Source: an uncultured Oscillospiraceae bacterium
GTDB lineage: Bacteria > Bacillota > Clostridia > Oscillospirales > Ruminococcaceae
Reading direction: 5' to 3'
DNA length: 64,000 bases
Assembly: GCA_949285935.1 (NCBI GenBank)
Contig: CASEAH010000082.1
Span: 39,828-103,827 of the forward strand
The translations under genes were made by a program, and so were the position numbers. Below the pieces are notes generated by a model. That model saw nothing but the letters and a program-made list of their open reading frames with translations, did no database searches and was not told where the DNA came from. Shown here one piece after another: positions 54,249 to 63,352 of the stretch; the first letter of the stretch is position 1, and each line of letters opens with the position of its first letter.

Positions 54249-54505
54249 GCTGTCATTTATTTTTTATGGAAATCAAAAGCATTTTACAGCCATTCCAGAT
54301 GCCTCTTTCCGATTCTCAAGCCAGATGCAGGTGTTGGAACAGCCTTTCCGGCCCCGGTTGTAAGCGGAAGCCGACCTTTTCATCTGCCCGCAGATAAAGT
54401 GCACAAAACAAAATCCAACCCTTTTTTTCTGCGGGCCTGTACTTCTTCCCTTTATCTGGCAGAAAATCCGGTTTTGACCATTCTAATACAGGTAACTTCC
54501 GGCGT

Positions 54506-55600
54506 TTACACCAGGTAATCAAAATCCGGTTTGCGCCCAAAGTCAAACTGGACAGGCTCCTTCCGCTCCAGCAGCTTATTCAGGTCCACACATTGCACCC
54601 GCTGGTTTTCATAGGTGGTCCAGTAGAATTTCAGGGATTCGGCACACATAATGGAAGTATAAACCGTATAATCAAAAGGTACCACTCCGGTGTCCAGTTG
54701 TGTCGGCTCACCGGGCTCCGAAACCCGCACCATTCCCAGCGGAAAAGCTGCGCTTTGGAACAGATGCAGCATTCTGGCAATTCCTTCTTCTTCATTTTCA
54801 CCCTTTACCGCATGCTGCCGCAAAAGCGCAAGGCGGATAAACCGGGACGGGGAGCTCCAGTCCCCGGGCATTCCAAGGGCACCGCTCCCGGAAAAACATT
54901 GTTCCAGACGGTCTCCTCCTATCTCCAGTGTATCATAATCCAAGTCACGGATCCCTACATAATTAAGGAGGTTCAGCCGGTGCCAGGAATAGCTGGGGCT
55001 GTTGGTCATAACGCCCACCGTGCGGCGATAAACGGTCAGTCCCGACTGATCCGGTTCAAATACCGCCATCTCTCCGGTACGGTCGCTGAAGGCCCAATGG
55101 ATCGTGGGGACAGTCCCCATCATAGGCACCGCCACCAGGGTCATCTCCTGTTCCAGCTTCCGGACAACCTCTTCTACCGTAGCGCACTGGGCCAAAAGAT
55201 GATACACTGCAAAGGGCGGCTGAAGGCTTTGGGTCCCGGGCCTTGGCCGGTCAGGGAAGGTGGCAAAATTCCGATAATAAAGCTGCCCGCCCATCAGCCC
55301 TTTCTCATTGATACCTTCATAAAGGATCGGCGTATCGGGTGGCATCAAAAAGCCTGTCCCCACAGCAGCGTAGGCGCTGGAACAACGGGTTTCCTCCTGC
55401 AGATTATTTTCCAGTGAAGTACCGCAGGTACAATATGAGGTCCCCTGGGGAATATAGGTAATTTTGCTGCCTTCTGCTATGCGGTTAAAATCAAAATTGC
55501 GCCCCCACAGGTGTCTGTTGTCCTGGGTGACCCAGCTGAGGGCACTGCATCCCCCGCTCATCCCCTCCAAAATCTGTTTATACGTTCCCGGCTGTTCCAT
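54506..55600 (-). CDS. choloylglycine hydrolase-family N-terminal nucleophile hydrolase
   Basis: Family members cleave linear amides such as conjugated bile salts, penicillin V or acyl-homoserine lactones. The catalytic Cys is at position 18 in MSGGCSALSW, followed by R34 and D37 (GRNFDF) and by TNSPSYSWHR with the conserved Asn. The start at 55600 has AAAGGAGC six bases upstream, so a 17-residue propeptide must be removed to free Cys18; an ATG at 55561 would leave only four residues but sits against GGAGGGG. Length is 364 residues. No transporter is adjacent and no signal peptide is seen, so it acts in the cytoplasm. Bile salt versus penicillin-type substrate is open. Confidence 0.9.
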   Translation of the reverse strand: MEQPGTYKQILEGMSGGCSALSWVTQDNRHLWGRNFDFNRIAEGSKITYIPQGTSYCTCGTSLENNLQEETRCSSAYAAVGTGFLMPPDTPILYEGINEKGLMGGQLYYRNFATFPDRPRPGTQSLQPPFAVYHLLAQCATVEEVVRKLEQEMTLVAVPMMGTVPTIHWAFSDRTGEMAVFEPDQSGLTVYRRTVGVMTNSPSYSWHRLNLLNYVGIRDLDYDTLEIGGDRLEQCFSGSGALGMPGDWSSPSRFIRLALLRQHAVKGENEEEGIARMLHLFQSAAFPLGMVRVSEPGEPTQLDTGVVPFDYTVYTSIMCAESLKFYWTTYENQRVQCVDLNKLLERKEPVQFDFGRKPDFDYLV

Positions 55601-56038
55601 TCTTTCGCTCCTTTCAGCCTCTTCCGCTCTGCCGCCTGACTGGCAGACCCAGCAAAGTGTTTTTTAACCGGCAGCAAGACTCCCGGCCGATATTTTCATC
55701 TTATTATTCAGCATACCACATTTCGCAGGATTTTTCCCCGCCTTTATCATAAAAAAGAAATAATTTTATTTTGCAAAGAAGCCCACTGCTTTGTACCATT
55801 TTGTTTGCTTTCTAAAACCTGCGCTTTCTTTGCCGGGAAGCGAAAAATTTCAGCAAAACGGAATGGCTCAAAGGCAGCTGGCAAAGCCCGGCTTCTCAAA
55901 AAAGCTTGGATGATCGTATCGGATACCTGTTTGCAGATTTTAAACGGATGATATGGCGACGCTTTTTTTGTTTTGGTGAGGCTCTGTGGAGTACCCATTG
56001 AGCAACGACTCTCTCCCTGGGCCGCTGAGCCATGCTCC
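55601..56038. other. intergenic region without a recognisable gene
   Basis: About 440 bases between the hydrolase and the ABC ATPase stop. It has no clear terminator stem with a T run. No gene was found. Confidence 0.5.
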
Positions 56039-56818
56039 CTATTTTGCAGGATTTTCACAAAGCCGGAACACTGTAAAGTCATTATGCTTTTCATCTGTAA
56101 TTTTAATGGGAGTCAGTCCAAAAACCTTTTCCGGCACGCCGCTTTCCGCGAATTCCCCAGGGGTCCCGCAAAATCGAACCTGCCCGTGATCCAGAACATA
56201 AATTTTATCTGCCAGTTCCATTGCGTCCGTCAAATCGTGCATCACCAGCGCAATGGTCCTTCCCTGTTCACGCATTTGGCGAAGGACCGTGTATACCGTT
56301 TGCCGATATTCCGCATCCAGATTGGCAGTAGGTTCGTCCAGCAACAGATTGGGAGCATCCTGCACCAGCAGAAGCGTGAAAAAAGCCAGCTGCCGCTCGC
56401 CGCCCGAAAGGCTGCTTACCCTGTCCGACCGATGCGTAAGGATCCCGGTCCGCTCCATTGCAGTCTGGATCCGCTCCTGGTCTGCAGCGGAAAGACGTCC
56501 CCCATAACCCAGATGGGGGACTCTTCCCAGGGCCAGCATCTCCTCCACACGAATGGGCGGCTGGGTGAGGGTTTGAGGCATCACCGCCAGGAGGCGGGCA
56601 CGGCGGACCGGCAGCATGGCTGCAGCGGAATGTCCGTCCAGCAGTATTTCCCCGGTATGATGGTGCCGGTTTCCGGCAATGCAACGAAGCAAGGAAGATT
56701 TCCCGCTGCCGTTTCTTCCAAGAAGAACCGTAATCTGTCCCGGCAGGGCGGTGAAGTCCACGCCCTGGAGGATCTCCTTTTTCCGGTAAGTAAGGCGAAT
56801 ATTTGTACATACGATCAT
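56039..56818 (-). CDS. FecCD-type ABC importer, ATPase subunit
   Basis: Walker A GRNGSGKSSLLRCIAG, signature SGGERQLAFFTLLL and Walker B NLLLDEPTANLD mark an iron-siderophore/corrinoid type ATPase (FecE/BtuD-like). The frame is open far upstream, but the ATG at 56818 (MIVCTNIRL) starts two bases after the permease stop with AAAGGAGCC inside the permease end. Length is 259 residues. Last gene of a binding protein-permease-ATPase set. Confidence 0.94.
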   Translation of the reverse strand: MIVCTNIRLTYRKKEILQGVDFTALPGQITVLLGRNGSGKSSLLRCIAGNRHHHTGEILLDGHSAAAMLPVRRARLLAVMPQTLTQPPIRVEEMLALGRVPHLGYGGRLSAADQERIQTAMERTGILTHRSDRVSSLSGGERQLAFFTLLLVQDAPNLLLDEPTANLDAEYRQTVYTVLRQMREQGRTIALVMHDLTDAMELADKIYVLDHGQVRFCGTPGEFAESGVPEKVFGLTPIKITDEKHNDFTVFRLCENPAK

Positions 56819-56820
56819 AA

Positions 56821-57813
56821 TCAGCGGCTCCTTTTGAACAACAGGAAAAGGAAGAAGGGCGCTCCCAGCATAGCCATCAGGATCCCGGCCGGAAGCTCCG
56901 CGGGAGAAAAAAGGGTTCTGCCCGCCAGATCGGAAAGGGTGACCAAAGCCGCCCCCAGCAGCGCGCAGGCCGGTACCAGAACCCGTATATCTTCGGCAGC
57001 GGTGATCCTGCGGGCCATGTGAGGAACCACCAGGCCCACAAAGCCCAGCAGCCCTGCAAAGGATACCACCGCCGCGCACAGGGCGCTGGCCAGTACCAGG
57101 GCCGCCAAACGCAGCCTCTGGACCCGGACCCCCAGGCTTTGAGCCATTTCGTCCCCCAGGCAGAGAAGGTTCAGGCGGGGCGCGATTCCCTGCGCGCACA
57201 GCACGCCACCCAGGATCATGATCGCTGGTACCGGCAGATCCCTGGCGTACAGCCCCGAAAAGCCTCCTGCAGAAAAAGAAGAATAGGAAGAAAGAACATC
57301 GGGATACAGCTGGGACAAAAAGGAGATGCCTGCATTAAAAAGGGTACCTACCGCTACGCCCGCCAGAAGCACCGTCGTCCGGGAGGTATGGTGGCCCAGG
57401 GAAAAGGAAGCTCCCAGCACCAGCCCGGTGGTCCCCAAAGCCCCCAAAAATGCAGCGGCAGGAAGGAAACGAAATGCCATAGGAAAAAGGCAGAGAAAAA
57501 TCATCACTGCCAGCCCCGCTCCCGCATTGACGCCGATTACATTGGGGCTGCACAGATCGTTGTTGGTGGCGCTTTGCAGGAGGAGTCCCGCCACCGCCAG
57601 TCCCGCTCCTGCCAGCAGGGCCCCGGCCATCCGGGGCAGACGCAGGTTGAAAAGGATCACGAAAGCCGTGGAGTCTGCTTCCCGGCCTAACAGGGCCGCC
57701 TCCAGGTCTGAAGGATCCAAGCTGACGCTGCCCAGCAGCAGACCCGCCAGGGCACTGATCAGCATCGCCGGCAGCAGCACGCCTCCAATCACTAAAAACG
57801 GCCTTTTACGCAT
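56821..57813 (-). CDS. FecCD-type ABC importer, permease subunit
   Basis: About nine to ten membrane helices. FecCD signatures are GAGLAVAGLLLQSATNNDLCSPNVIGVNAGA and the cytoplasmic loop with FAGLLGFVGLVVPHMARRI. It forms a homodimeric channel with the ATPase. Length is 330 residues. It overlaps the binding-protein gene by eight bases. Substrates of this class are iron-siderophores, haem or corrinoids. Confidence 0.95.
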   Translation of the reverse strand: MRKRPFLVIGGVLLPAMLISALAGLLLGSVSLDPSDLEAALLGREADSTAFVILFNLRLPRMAGALLAGAGLAVAGLLLQSATNNDLCSPNVIGVNAGAGLAVMIFLCLFPMAFRFLPAAAFLGALGTTGLVLGASFSLGHHTSRTTVLLAGVAVGTLFNAGISFLSQLYPDVLSSYSSFSAGGFSGLYARDLPVPAIMILGGVLCAQGIAPRLNLLCLGDEMAQSLGVRVQRLRLAALVLASALCAAVVSFAGLLGFVGLVVPHMARRITAAEDIRVLVPACALLGAALVTLSDLAGRTLFSPAELPAGILMAMLGAPFFLFLLFKRSR

Positions 57814-58804
57814 CTGTTTCCTCCGGATAAATCAGTCCGGCAAGATATTGGTACGCTTCGTCCCAGCGGTGGTTGGGCTTATAATGGAACAAATCCTTGG
57901 GCAGATAATGGCAGCGTCCCTCCTGTACCGCCTGTAAGTCTTTCCATCCGCTTTCCGCCAGCAGACTGTCCATATACGCCCGGGCCGCTTCTTCGTTTCC
58001 CTGGGGGACGATCAGAATTACATCCGGCTGCGCTGCCACAATGCTTTCCAGGGACAGCCTTTCGGAAAGGGACCCCGCTTCATCCGCAATATTCCGGGTA
58101 CCCAGTTCCTGCAGCATGACGCCCACAAAGTGGTTGTCCGCCGTTTTGGCGCGGGTGGAAGAGTCTCCGGAGCCTGCCCGGATAAACAGCACTGATACCG
58201 GTTCTTCCTGATGTTCAGCGGATTCCCGGGCGGCTTCCAGCGTTTCCTCCACTCTCTGGCGCACCTCCAGGCCATAGGTCTGGACTGTTTCCGGATGTCC
58301 GGTAAGATCCGCAAACAGTTCCAGCAACTCCAGGTAATCCTCAAAAGATTCTTCCCGGAAGGCGGCACTGGGAATTCCCAGATCCCGCAGCTGTACACAG
58401 GCTTCCGCCTGGGCGGCCATATCCGCCGATGCAATCACCAGGTCGGGCTTGCTGGCCACCAGCTGCTCCACATCGATCTTCATTCCCGCTCCGTCATCCA
58501 CCAACAGTGTGCCTTCGGGAGCGAACCCCCGGTCTATTGTATCCCCCACCGTCACCGATACCTCACCTCCTGCCAGCGTCCAGATCTGGGCATAGGAGGA
58601 GAACAGCACCGCTGTTTTTTGGGGCGGCGCCTCCAGGGTCACCACGGCCCCGGTAGAATCAGTAAAGGTATAAGGAAATTTTTCCGCGGTGGAGGAAGTC
58701 TCCGGCATCTGCTGGGCCGGTACACTCTGCTCCTGGGCGCAGCCTGCCAGACAGGCCCCCACCAACAAAATCACAGCAAAAAAAGCAACGATTTTTCTGG
58801 CCAT
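57806..58804 (-). CDS. FecCD-type ABC importer, substrate-binding lipoprotein
   Basis: The signal peptide ends in the lipobox LAGCAQ (Cys about residue 22). The rest is the class III binding-protein fold (BtuF/FepB-like): VVTLEAPPQKTAVLFSSYAQIW, VEQLVASKPDLVIAS and SLESIVAAQPDVILIVPQG. The ATG at 58804 follows AAAGGAAG. Length is 332 residues. First of the transporter genes, 168 bases after cbiK; that gap may hold a promoter, but none was clear. Confidence 0.93.
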   Translation of the reverse strand: MARKIVAFFAVILLVGACLAGCAQEQSVPAQQMPETSSTAEKFPYTFTDSTGAVVTLEAPPQKTAVLFSSYAQIWTLAGGEVSVTVGDTIDRGFAPEGTLLVDDGAGMKIDVEQLVASKPDLVIASADMAAQAEACVQLRDLGIPSAAFREESFEDYLELLELFADLTGHPETVQTYGLEVRQRVEETLEAARESAEHQEEPVSVLFIRAGSGDSSTRAKTADNHFVGVMLQELGTRNIADEAGSLSERLSLESIVAAQPDVILIVPQGNEEAARAYMDSLLAESGWKDLQAVQEGRCHYLPKDLFHYKPNHRWDEAYQYLAGLIYPEETDA

Positions 58805-58972
58805 AAAATACTTCCTTTCTTTTCCAAAACAGCATTTTGCCGTCTGCAGCACTCCTGCCGACAGCTTTTCTCTACCTCAGTTGCAAAAGGATGCTTTTAA
58901 AGCCCTGTATCCGTCGCTTTGCGGTATGGCAGCTTCACTGGTATGCAACAAATATTTTATTGGGACCGGCGC

Positions 58973-59746
58973 CTATACCAGCGCCTCGGATCTCTCCCAA
59001 AGGATTTCCGGAATTGCCAGGCGGCAAAAATCCGGAATCTCTCCCAGTCCTTTAAGACAAATATTCACTTCAAAGCCCTTTCGGCAAAAAAACGCTCCCG
59101 GGCCGTCGGGATTCTCTGCTGCCTGACGGGCATGATGTCCCGCGGTAATCATTAAAAAGCCTAAAGTCAGTCTTCGAACCCCCAAAGCCGTCATGCAGGC
59201 CTCCGCTTCCCTGGGGCCGGGAGCCCCATGAAGGAGCATAACAAAAATATCCTCCCTGCCCTGCTCTTTCAATGCCTCCTGCAGCCGGCGGTATGGCCAT
59301 CCGTCCCCACCACCGTGGCCCAGCAATACGATCCCCGATCCCTGGGTTCGGGGATACCATCGGTTCAGCAAATGGGCAGTGCCTTCTGCATTTCGAGTCA
59401 AAACAGGCGGTGTCAGAGTCAGTTGGTCAAACCACTGCCGGGCGGCATCACAGGTTTCCCGCAGACGCTCCCATTCCTCGCCGTCTGTCATGAGAAGCGT
59501 CAGCACCAAAACCCGGCGGCAGCCCTCCTCAGCCAGTTGCTTCAGCGCCTTTTCCGGCGACAAAACCGCTATTTCCTTTTGTTCCAGAGCAGCCCGGATT
59601 CTGGGGGAGGTAACCGCCAGTCTTTCCTGAACTCCTTCTCCCGCCAGGCGGCAGGCCTTCCGGTGAACGGCCCCGAAACAGTTTAAAAACTGTTCCGGGG
59701 CCGCCGTTCCGAAGCAGACGGTCAACAGCGCATCGTAGTCCGCCAT
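58973..59746 (-). CDS. cbiK: sirohydrochlorin chelatase CbiK-type
   Basis: CbiK inserts cobalt (in B12 synthesis) or iron (in sirohaem synthesis) into sirohydrochlorin. Evidence is LTVCFGTAAPEQFLNCFGAVHRK at the start, metal-site candidates GIVLLGHGGGDGWPY and MITAGHHARQAAENPDGPG, and the CbiK-like C-terminus. The ATG at 59746 begins one base after the stop of the upstream reductase, so the two are translationally coupled. Length is 257 residues. Next to a sirohaem-type enzyme, a ferrochelatase role is likely; a cobalt role is possible. Confidence 0.85.
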   Translation of the reverse strand: MADYDALLTVCFGTAAPEQFLNCFGAVHRKACRLAGEGVQERLAVTSPRIRAALEQKEIAVLSPEKALKQLAEEGCRRVLVLTLLMTDGEEWERLRETCDAARQWFDQLTLTPPVLTRNAEGTAHLLNRWYPRTQGSGIVLLGHGGGDGWPYRRLQEALKEQGREDIFVMLLHGAPGPREAEACMTALGVRRLTLGFLMITAGHHARQAAENPDGPGAFFCRKGFEVNICLKGLGEIPDFCRLAIPEILWERSEALV

Positions 59747-59747
59747 A

Positions 59748-62312
59748 TCAGCAGGTGGCTCCGCCGACCACATTCTTCTGCATAACCGCTTCCTTGTCCA
59801 GCTTGCCGTTGAGAAGCTTGTCCTCCACATAGTCAAAGCCGAGACGGGCAATGGTGTCAGCAAACCGCTCTCCCGAGATTCCTTCGTCCCGGAAGAAAAG
59901 GATGGTTTTTTCCACCAGATCCAGCACCTCATCTTCATTGGTAAAGATCCGGGAGAGAGGACGGCCTTCCGCTACTTTTTTGCCCCATCGGCCGCCGATA
60001 TAGACCTTATAGCCATAGGTGCTGTCCGTTACCGCATCAAAGGGGCACTTGTCCACGCAACGTCCGCAGTGGTTGCAGGCTTCCGGATCAATCTCCAGTT
60101 TTCCATCCCGCAGCGTTGCCACATGGATGGGACATACCTTCTCCACCTGGCACACCTTGCAGCCGCGGCACTTGGAAAGGTCAGGCTGAGGAATCCGCTG
60201 TCCCACGATCCCCAGATCGTTCAGGTCAGGCTTGACGCAGTTGTTGGGGCAGCCTCCCACCGCCAGCTTGAATTTGTGCGGCAGAGATACATTGTGATAC
60301 CCCACATAGAACCGCTGATGCAGTTTTTCGCTCAGGGCAAACGTATCGCAGAGGCCATACTGGCAGGTGGTACCTTTGCAGGAAACCACCGGACGGACCT
60401 TGGAACCGGTTCCGCCCGTTTCCAGACCCGCCTGATTGACAAATTCCATCAGGGGATCCAGCTGGTCATAGGGGACACCCTGGATCTCCAGGGTAAGGCG
60501 GGTGGTCATGGTCACCTCACCGGACCCGAATTTCTCCGCCGCCTCCGCAACGGTACGCTGTTCCTCGCTGGTCAGTTTGCCGTTGCGGGTGATGATCCGG
60601 ACGTTGAAACGGTCGGGGTACCGTTTGTCCTGCAGGCATCCCAGGCCCTTGACCCGCTTGATCTCCTCTGGAGAAAGACGCCCTTCCACCTTAACCTTTA
60701 CCTGATTGACCGTGACGCCGCCCTCCAGGACCCGGGTGGCAGTATAGCCAAATGCCTTGAGGCGATTCTGAAGGAAGTAGCCCCGCTTACCTTTGGCACA
60801 GACCAGCAGCAGCTTCTCCTCTTTCCCCAGCCCCTCCACAGGGCCATCCACTTTGGACAGATCTACCCAAGTGGCACCGGGAATCGCCGGAGCGGGCTGC
60901 ACGTCAATCACCCGATATCCGGCCGCTGCGCCGTCCATATATTCCTGAGGGGTAAAGCTTTCCAGCTCCCCGGACATTTTGTTTTCCAGCACGTGGCATG
61001 CCTGTACAAAGGGATGGATGGCTGTGGAAAAGGGCGGTGCATAGGCAAAATCCAGGGTGTCAAAATCTTCTGCCCGCATTCCAGTGGTAATACCGGTAAC
61101 AGCAATATCCACCATCTTGTCCACCGCGCCGGCACCCAGCACCTGGATTCCCAGCAAACGGCGGGAGTTCCGGTCGGCCACCAGTTTGGTAACGAAGAAA
61201 GATGCTCCAGGGTAATAATGCGCCTTGTCATCGGCAACACTCACCGCAGTCACCACATCGTAGCCCTCCGCCCGTGCCTGGCTTTCAGTCAGGCCGGTAC
61301 GCCCTGCATTGAGGGTGGGCAGCAGCCGTACCACACCGGTGCCCAGGCAGCCGCCATATACCGCATCATGTCCGGTGACATCCTTGGCCAATACCCGGGC
61401 GCTCAGGTTGGCGGTGGACCCCATGGCCGACCACTGAGGTTTTCCGGTAAGAGAATTGTATACCACGGCGCAGTCTCCAGCAGCATAAATATCCGGCAGG
61501 TTGGTATGCATCCGGCGGTCCACCACAATAGCTCCCCGGTCCATTTCCAGCCCGCTGTCCCGCAGGAACGCCGTGGCCGGGCGCACGCCAATAGCCAGTA
61601 CCACTACATCCGCCGCCAGGCTCCCCGTATCGGTCACGATTCCCCCGGCTTTGTCCTGTCCGCTCACCGACAGGATCCTGGTTCCGGTCCGGACGCGAAT
61701 TCCCGCTTCTTTCAGCTTTCTCTCTCCATAGGCGGCCATCTCCCGGTCAAATGCGTTGGGCATGATCTGGGCGGCGGCGTCTACCACCGTTACCTCCAGG
61801 CCCTGGGCCTTCAGGTTCTCGGCCACCTCCAGGCCGATGAACCCGGCCCCTACCACAGCGGCACGGCGGCAGCTGTTGGTTTTTACATAATCCCGCAGCC
61901 CCACTGCGTCATCAGGGGTACGCATGCAAAAGACACCAGGCAGGTCTTTTCCCGGCATATCGGGTACCACCGGCTGGGCTCCGGTAGCAATGACCAGTTT
62001 GTCGTAGCTTTCGGTAAAAACCTGGCCCTGCCGCCGGGCGGTAACGGTCTTTGAGGCGGGGTCCACCGCCGTTACCTCACATTCGGTCACCACCTGGGCG
62101 CCGGTAAGACCGGTATATTTAGCGGGGCTGTTGACGATCAGATCCTCCCGGGTGGGGATATCTCCCCCTACATAGTAGGGCAGTCCGCAACCTGCATAGG
62201 AAATATCCTTTCCTTTGGTGAGGATTACGACCTGTGCGTCTCTGTCCTCCCGTTTGATTTTGGCCGCGGCTTTGGTACCCGCCGCAACGCCGCCGATTAC
62301 CACTATTTTCAT
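59748..62312 (-). CDS. multidomain FAD oxidoreductase / rhodanese / sirohaem reductase / 2x[4Fe-4S] fusion
   Basis: Domains in order: a CoA-disulfide-reductase-like FAD/NAD(P)H domain (1-450; VIGGVAAGTKAAAK, redox Cys42 in SYAGCGLPYY, GDCAVVYNSL); a rhodanese-like domain (about 460-545) with active loop CAKGKR; a ferredoxin-half and sirohaem/4Fe-4S domain (about 560-710) with C645, C650 and GGCPNNC (C688, C692); and two 4Fe-4S motifs (CRGCKVCQVEKVCP, CNHCGRCVDKCP, 715-760). It probably reduces nitrite, sulfite or a polysulfide with NAD(P)H. The first Cys pair is CX4C with an additional Cys655, rather than the usual CX5C. The ATG at 62312 follows AGGAGG. Length is 854 residues. Confidence 0.9.
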   Translation of the reverse strand: MKIVVIGGVAAGTKAAAKIKREDRDAQVVILTKGKDISYAGCGLPYYVGGDIPTREDLIVNSPAKYTGLTGAQVVTECEVTAVDPASKTVTARRQGQVFTESYDKLVIATGAQPVVPDMPGKDLPGVFCMRTPDDAVGLRDYVKTNSCRRAAVVGAGFIGLEVAENLKAQGLEVTVVDAAAQIMPNAFDREMAAYGERKLKEAGIRVRTGTRILSVSGQDKAGGIVTDTGSLAADVVVLAIGVRPATAFLRDSGLEMDRGAIVVDRRMHTNLPDIYAAGDCAVVYNSLTGKPQWSAMGSTANLSARVLAKDVTGHDAVYGGCLGTGVVRLLPTLNAGRTGLTESQARAEGYDVVTAVSVADDKAHYYPGASFFVTKLVADRNSRRLLGIQVLGAGAVDKMVDIAVTGITTGMRAEDFDTLDFAYAPPFSTAIHPFVQACHVLENKMSGELESFTPQEYMDGAAAGYRVIDVQPAPAIPGATWVDLSKVDGPVEGLGKEEKLLLVCAKGKRGYFLQNRLKAFGYTATRVLEGGVTVNQVKVKVEGRLSPEEIKRVKGLGCLQDKRYPDRFNVRIITRNGKLTSEEQRTVAEAAEKFGSGEVTMTTRLTLEIQGVPYDQLDPLMEFVNQAGLETGGTGSKVRPVVSCKGTTCQYGLCDTFALSEKLHQRFYVGYHNVSLPHKFKLAVGGCPNNCVKPDLNDLGIVGQRIPQPDLSKCRGCKVCQVEKVCPIHVATLRDGKLEIDPEACNHCGRCVDKCPFDAVTDSTYGYKVYIGGRWGKKVAEGRPLSRIFTNEDEVLDLVEKTILFFRDEGISGERFADTIARLGFDYVEDKLLNGKLDKEAVMQKNVVGGATC

Positions 62313-62398
62313 GCCGTTTCCTCCTGTTTGTTCTTCCTCCCGGGGATAGATCCCCAAAAGTTCAGACTCTTGCTAAAATTATATCATGCGCCTATAAT

Positions 62399-62424
62399 AA
62401 AATAAAATTTTTAATTCTTATTTT
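62399..62424. promoter_or_regulatory. possible LysR-type operator
   Basis: AAAATAA, twelve bases, TTATTTT forms a dyad in the divergent gap between the reductase and the LysR gene. A -10-like GATATAAT faces the reductase near 62380. The dyad is AT-only, so chance is not excluded. Confidence 0.4.
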
Positions 62425-62452
62425 GTGATAAATTTCTTTTATGAGGTGCCAT

Positions 62453-63352
62453 ATGCTGGATTATAGGATCCATACCTTTTTGGTTCTGTATGAGACCATG
62501 AATTACCGGCGTACGGGAGAGCTTCTGAACCTTAGCCAGCCGGCGGTAAGCCAACAGATCCATTCCCTGGAAAAAGAGTACGGCTGCCGGCTGTTCCGTT
62601 ACGATGGCCGCCAGTTGTTCCGTACTCCCCAAGCGGAGGTAGTAGCCCGGTATGCCCGGGCGGCCCGCTACAACGAAAGTCAGATGCTGCTCCATCTGGC
62701 GGATCCAAATCCCCGGCCCGTGCGGATCGGTGCTACCAAAACCATCGGAGAATTTGTGGCGGCTGATCCTCTTTGCCGTTATCTGGCGGGTACCCACGAC
62801 AGCGTGTCGGTAACGGTGGACAACACAGAAGCTCTTTTGCATCAACTGGAGGGCGGGGAGTTGGATTTTGCTCTGGTGGAAGGAGCTTTTGACAAAAACC
62901 GATATGGATACGCATTGTACCAAAAGGCCCGCTTTACCGGTATCTGCCGGAAGGATCATCCCTTTGCGGGTAAAACCGTCTCGCCTTCCCAGCTGGCCGG
63001 ACAGTGCGCCATCCTGCGGGAAAAAGGTTCTGGTACCCGGGCCATTCTGGAAAATGCCCTAAAGGAACAGGGCTATTCCACCGCACTGTTTTCCCGGGTC
63101 ATCTGTGCCAGCAGTTTTTCTCTGATACTCCGTTTTGTCTCGGAAGGGTTGGGAATCACCTTTGCTTACCGGGCCGCTGCTCAGAACCAGGAAAGCCTCA
63201 CTTTCTTCCATTTGGAAGGGTTAGCGGAACAGCATGAATTTAACATCGTTTTTCTTCAGGGAACAGAGGTGCTTCCTTTGGCCCGAAACATTCTGGGATG
63301 TAAATCTGAGACAGAATCGGCCCCCATTCTCTCCGTGCCGGAGACTCTCTGA
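62453..63352 (+). CDS. LysR-family transcriptional regulator
   Basis: The N-terminal winged helix-turn-helix (YRIHTFLVLYETMNYRRTGELLNLSQPAVSQQIHSLEKEYG) and a C-terminal effector-binding domain (about 90-295) are typical of LysR regulators. The ATG at 62453 follows TGAGGTG closely. Length is 299 residues. It is divergent from the reductase-cbiK operon, which makes that operon the likely target. The effector is unknown. Confidence 0.93.
   Translation: MLDYRIHTFLVLYETMNYRRTGELLNLSQPAVSQQIHSLEKEYGCRLFRYDGRQLFRTPQAEVVARYARAARYNESQMLLHLADPNPRPVRIGATKTIGEFVAADPLCRYLAGTHDSVSVTVDNTEALLHQLEGGELDFALVEGAFDKNRYGYALYQKARFTGICRKDHPFAGKTVSPSQLAGQCAILREKGSGTRAILENALKEQGYSTALFSRVICASSFSLILRFVSEGLGITFAYRAAAQNQESLTFFHLEGLAEQHEFNIVFLQGTEVLPLARNILGCKSETESAPILSVPETL

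Noticed and set aside
58805-58972. Possible cobalamin riboswitch before the binding-protein gene
   Set aside because: No B12 box or typical long-range pairing could be found in the 168-base gap.
60069-62054. Plus-strand open frame of 661 codons
   Set aside because: It lies opposite the reductase fusion gene, has no ribosome site and no family-like sequence. It is an effect of the codon use of the real gene.
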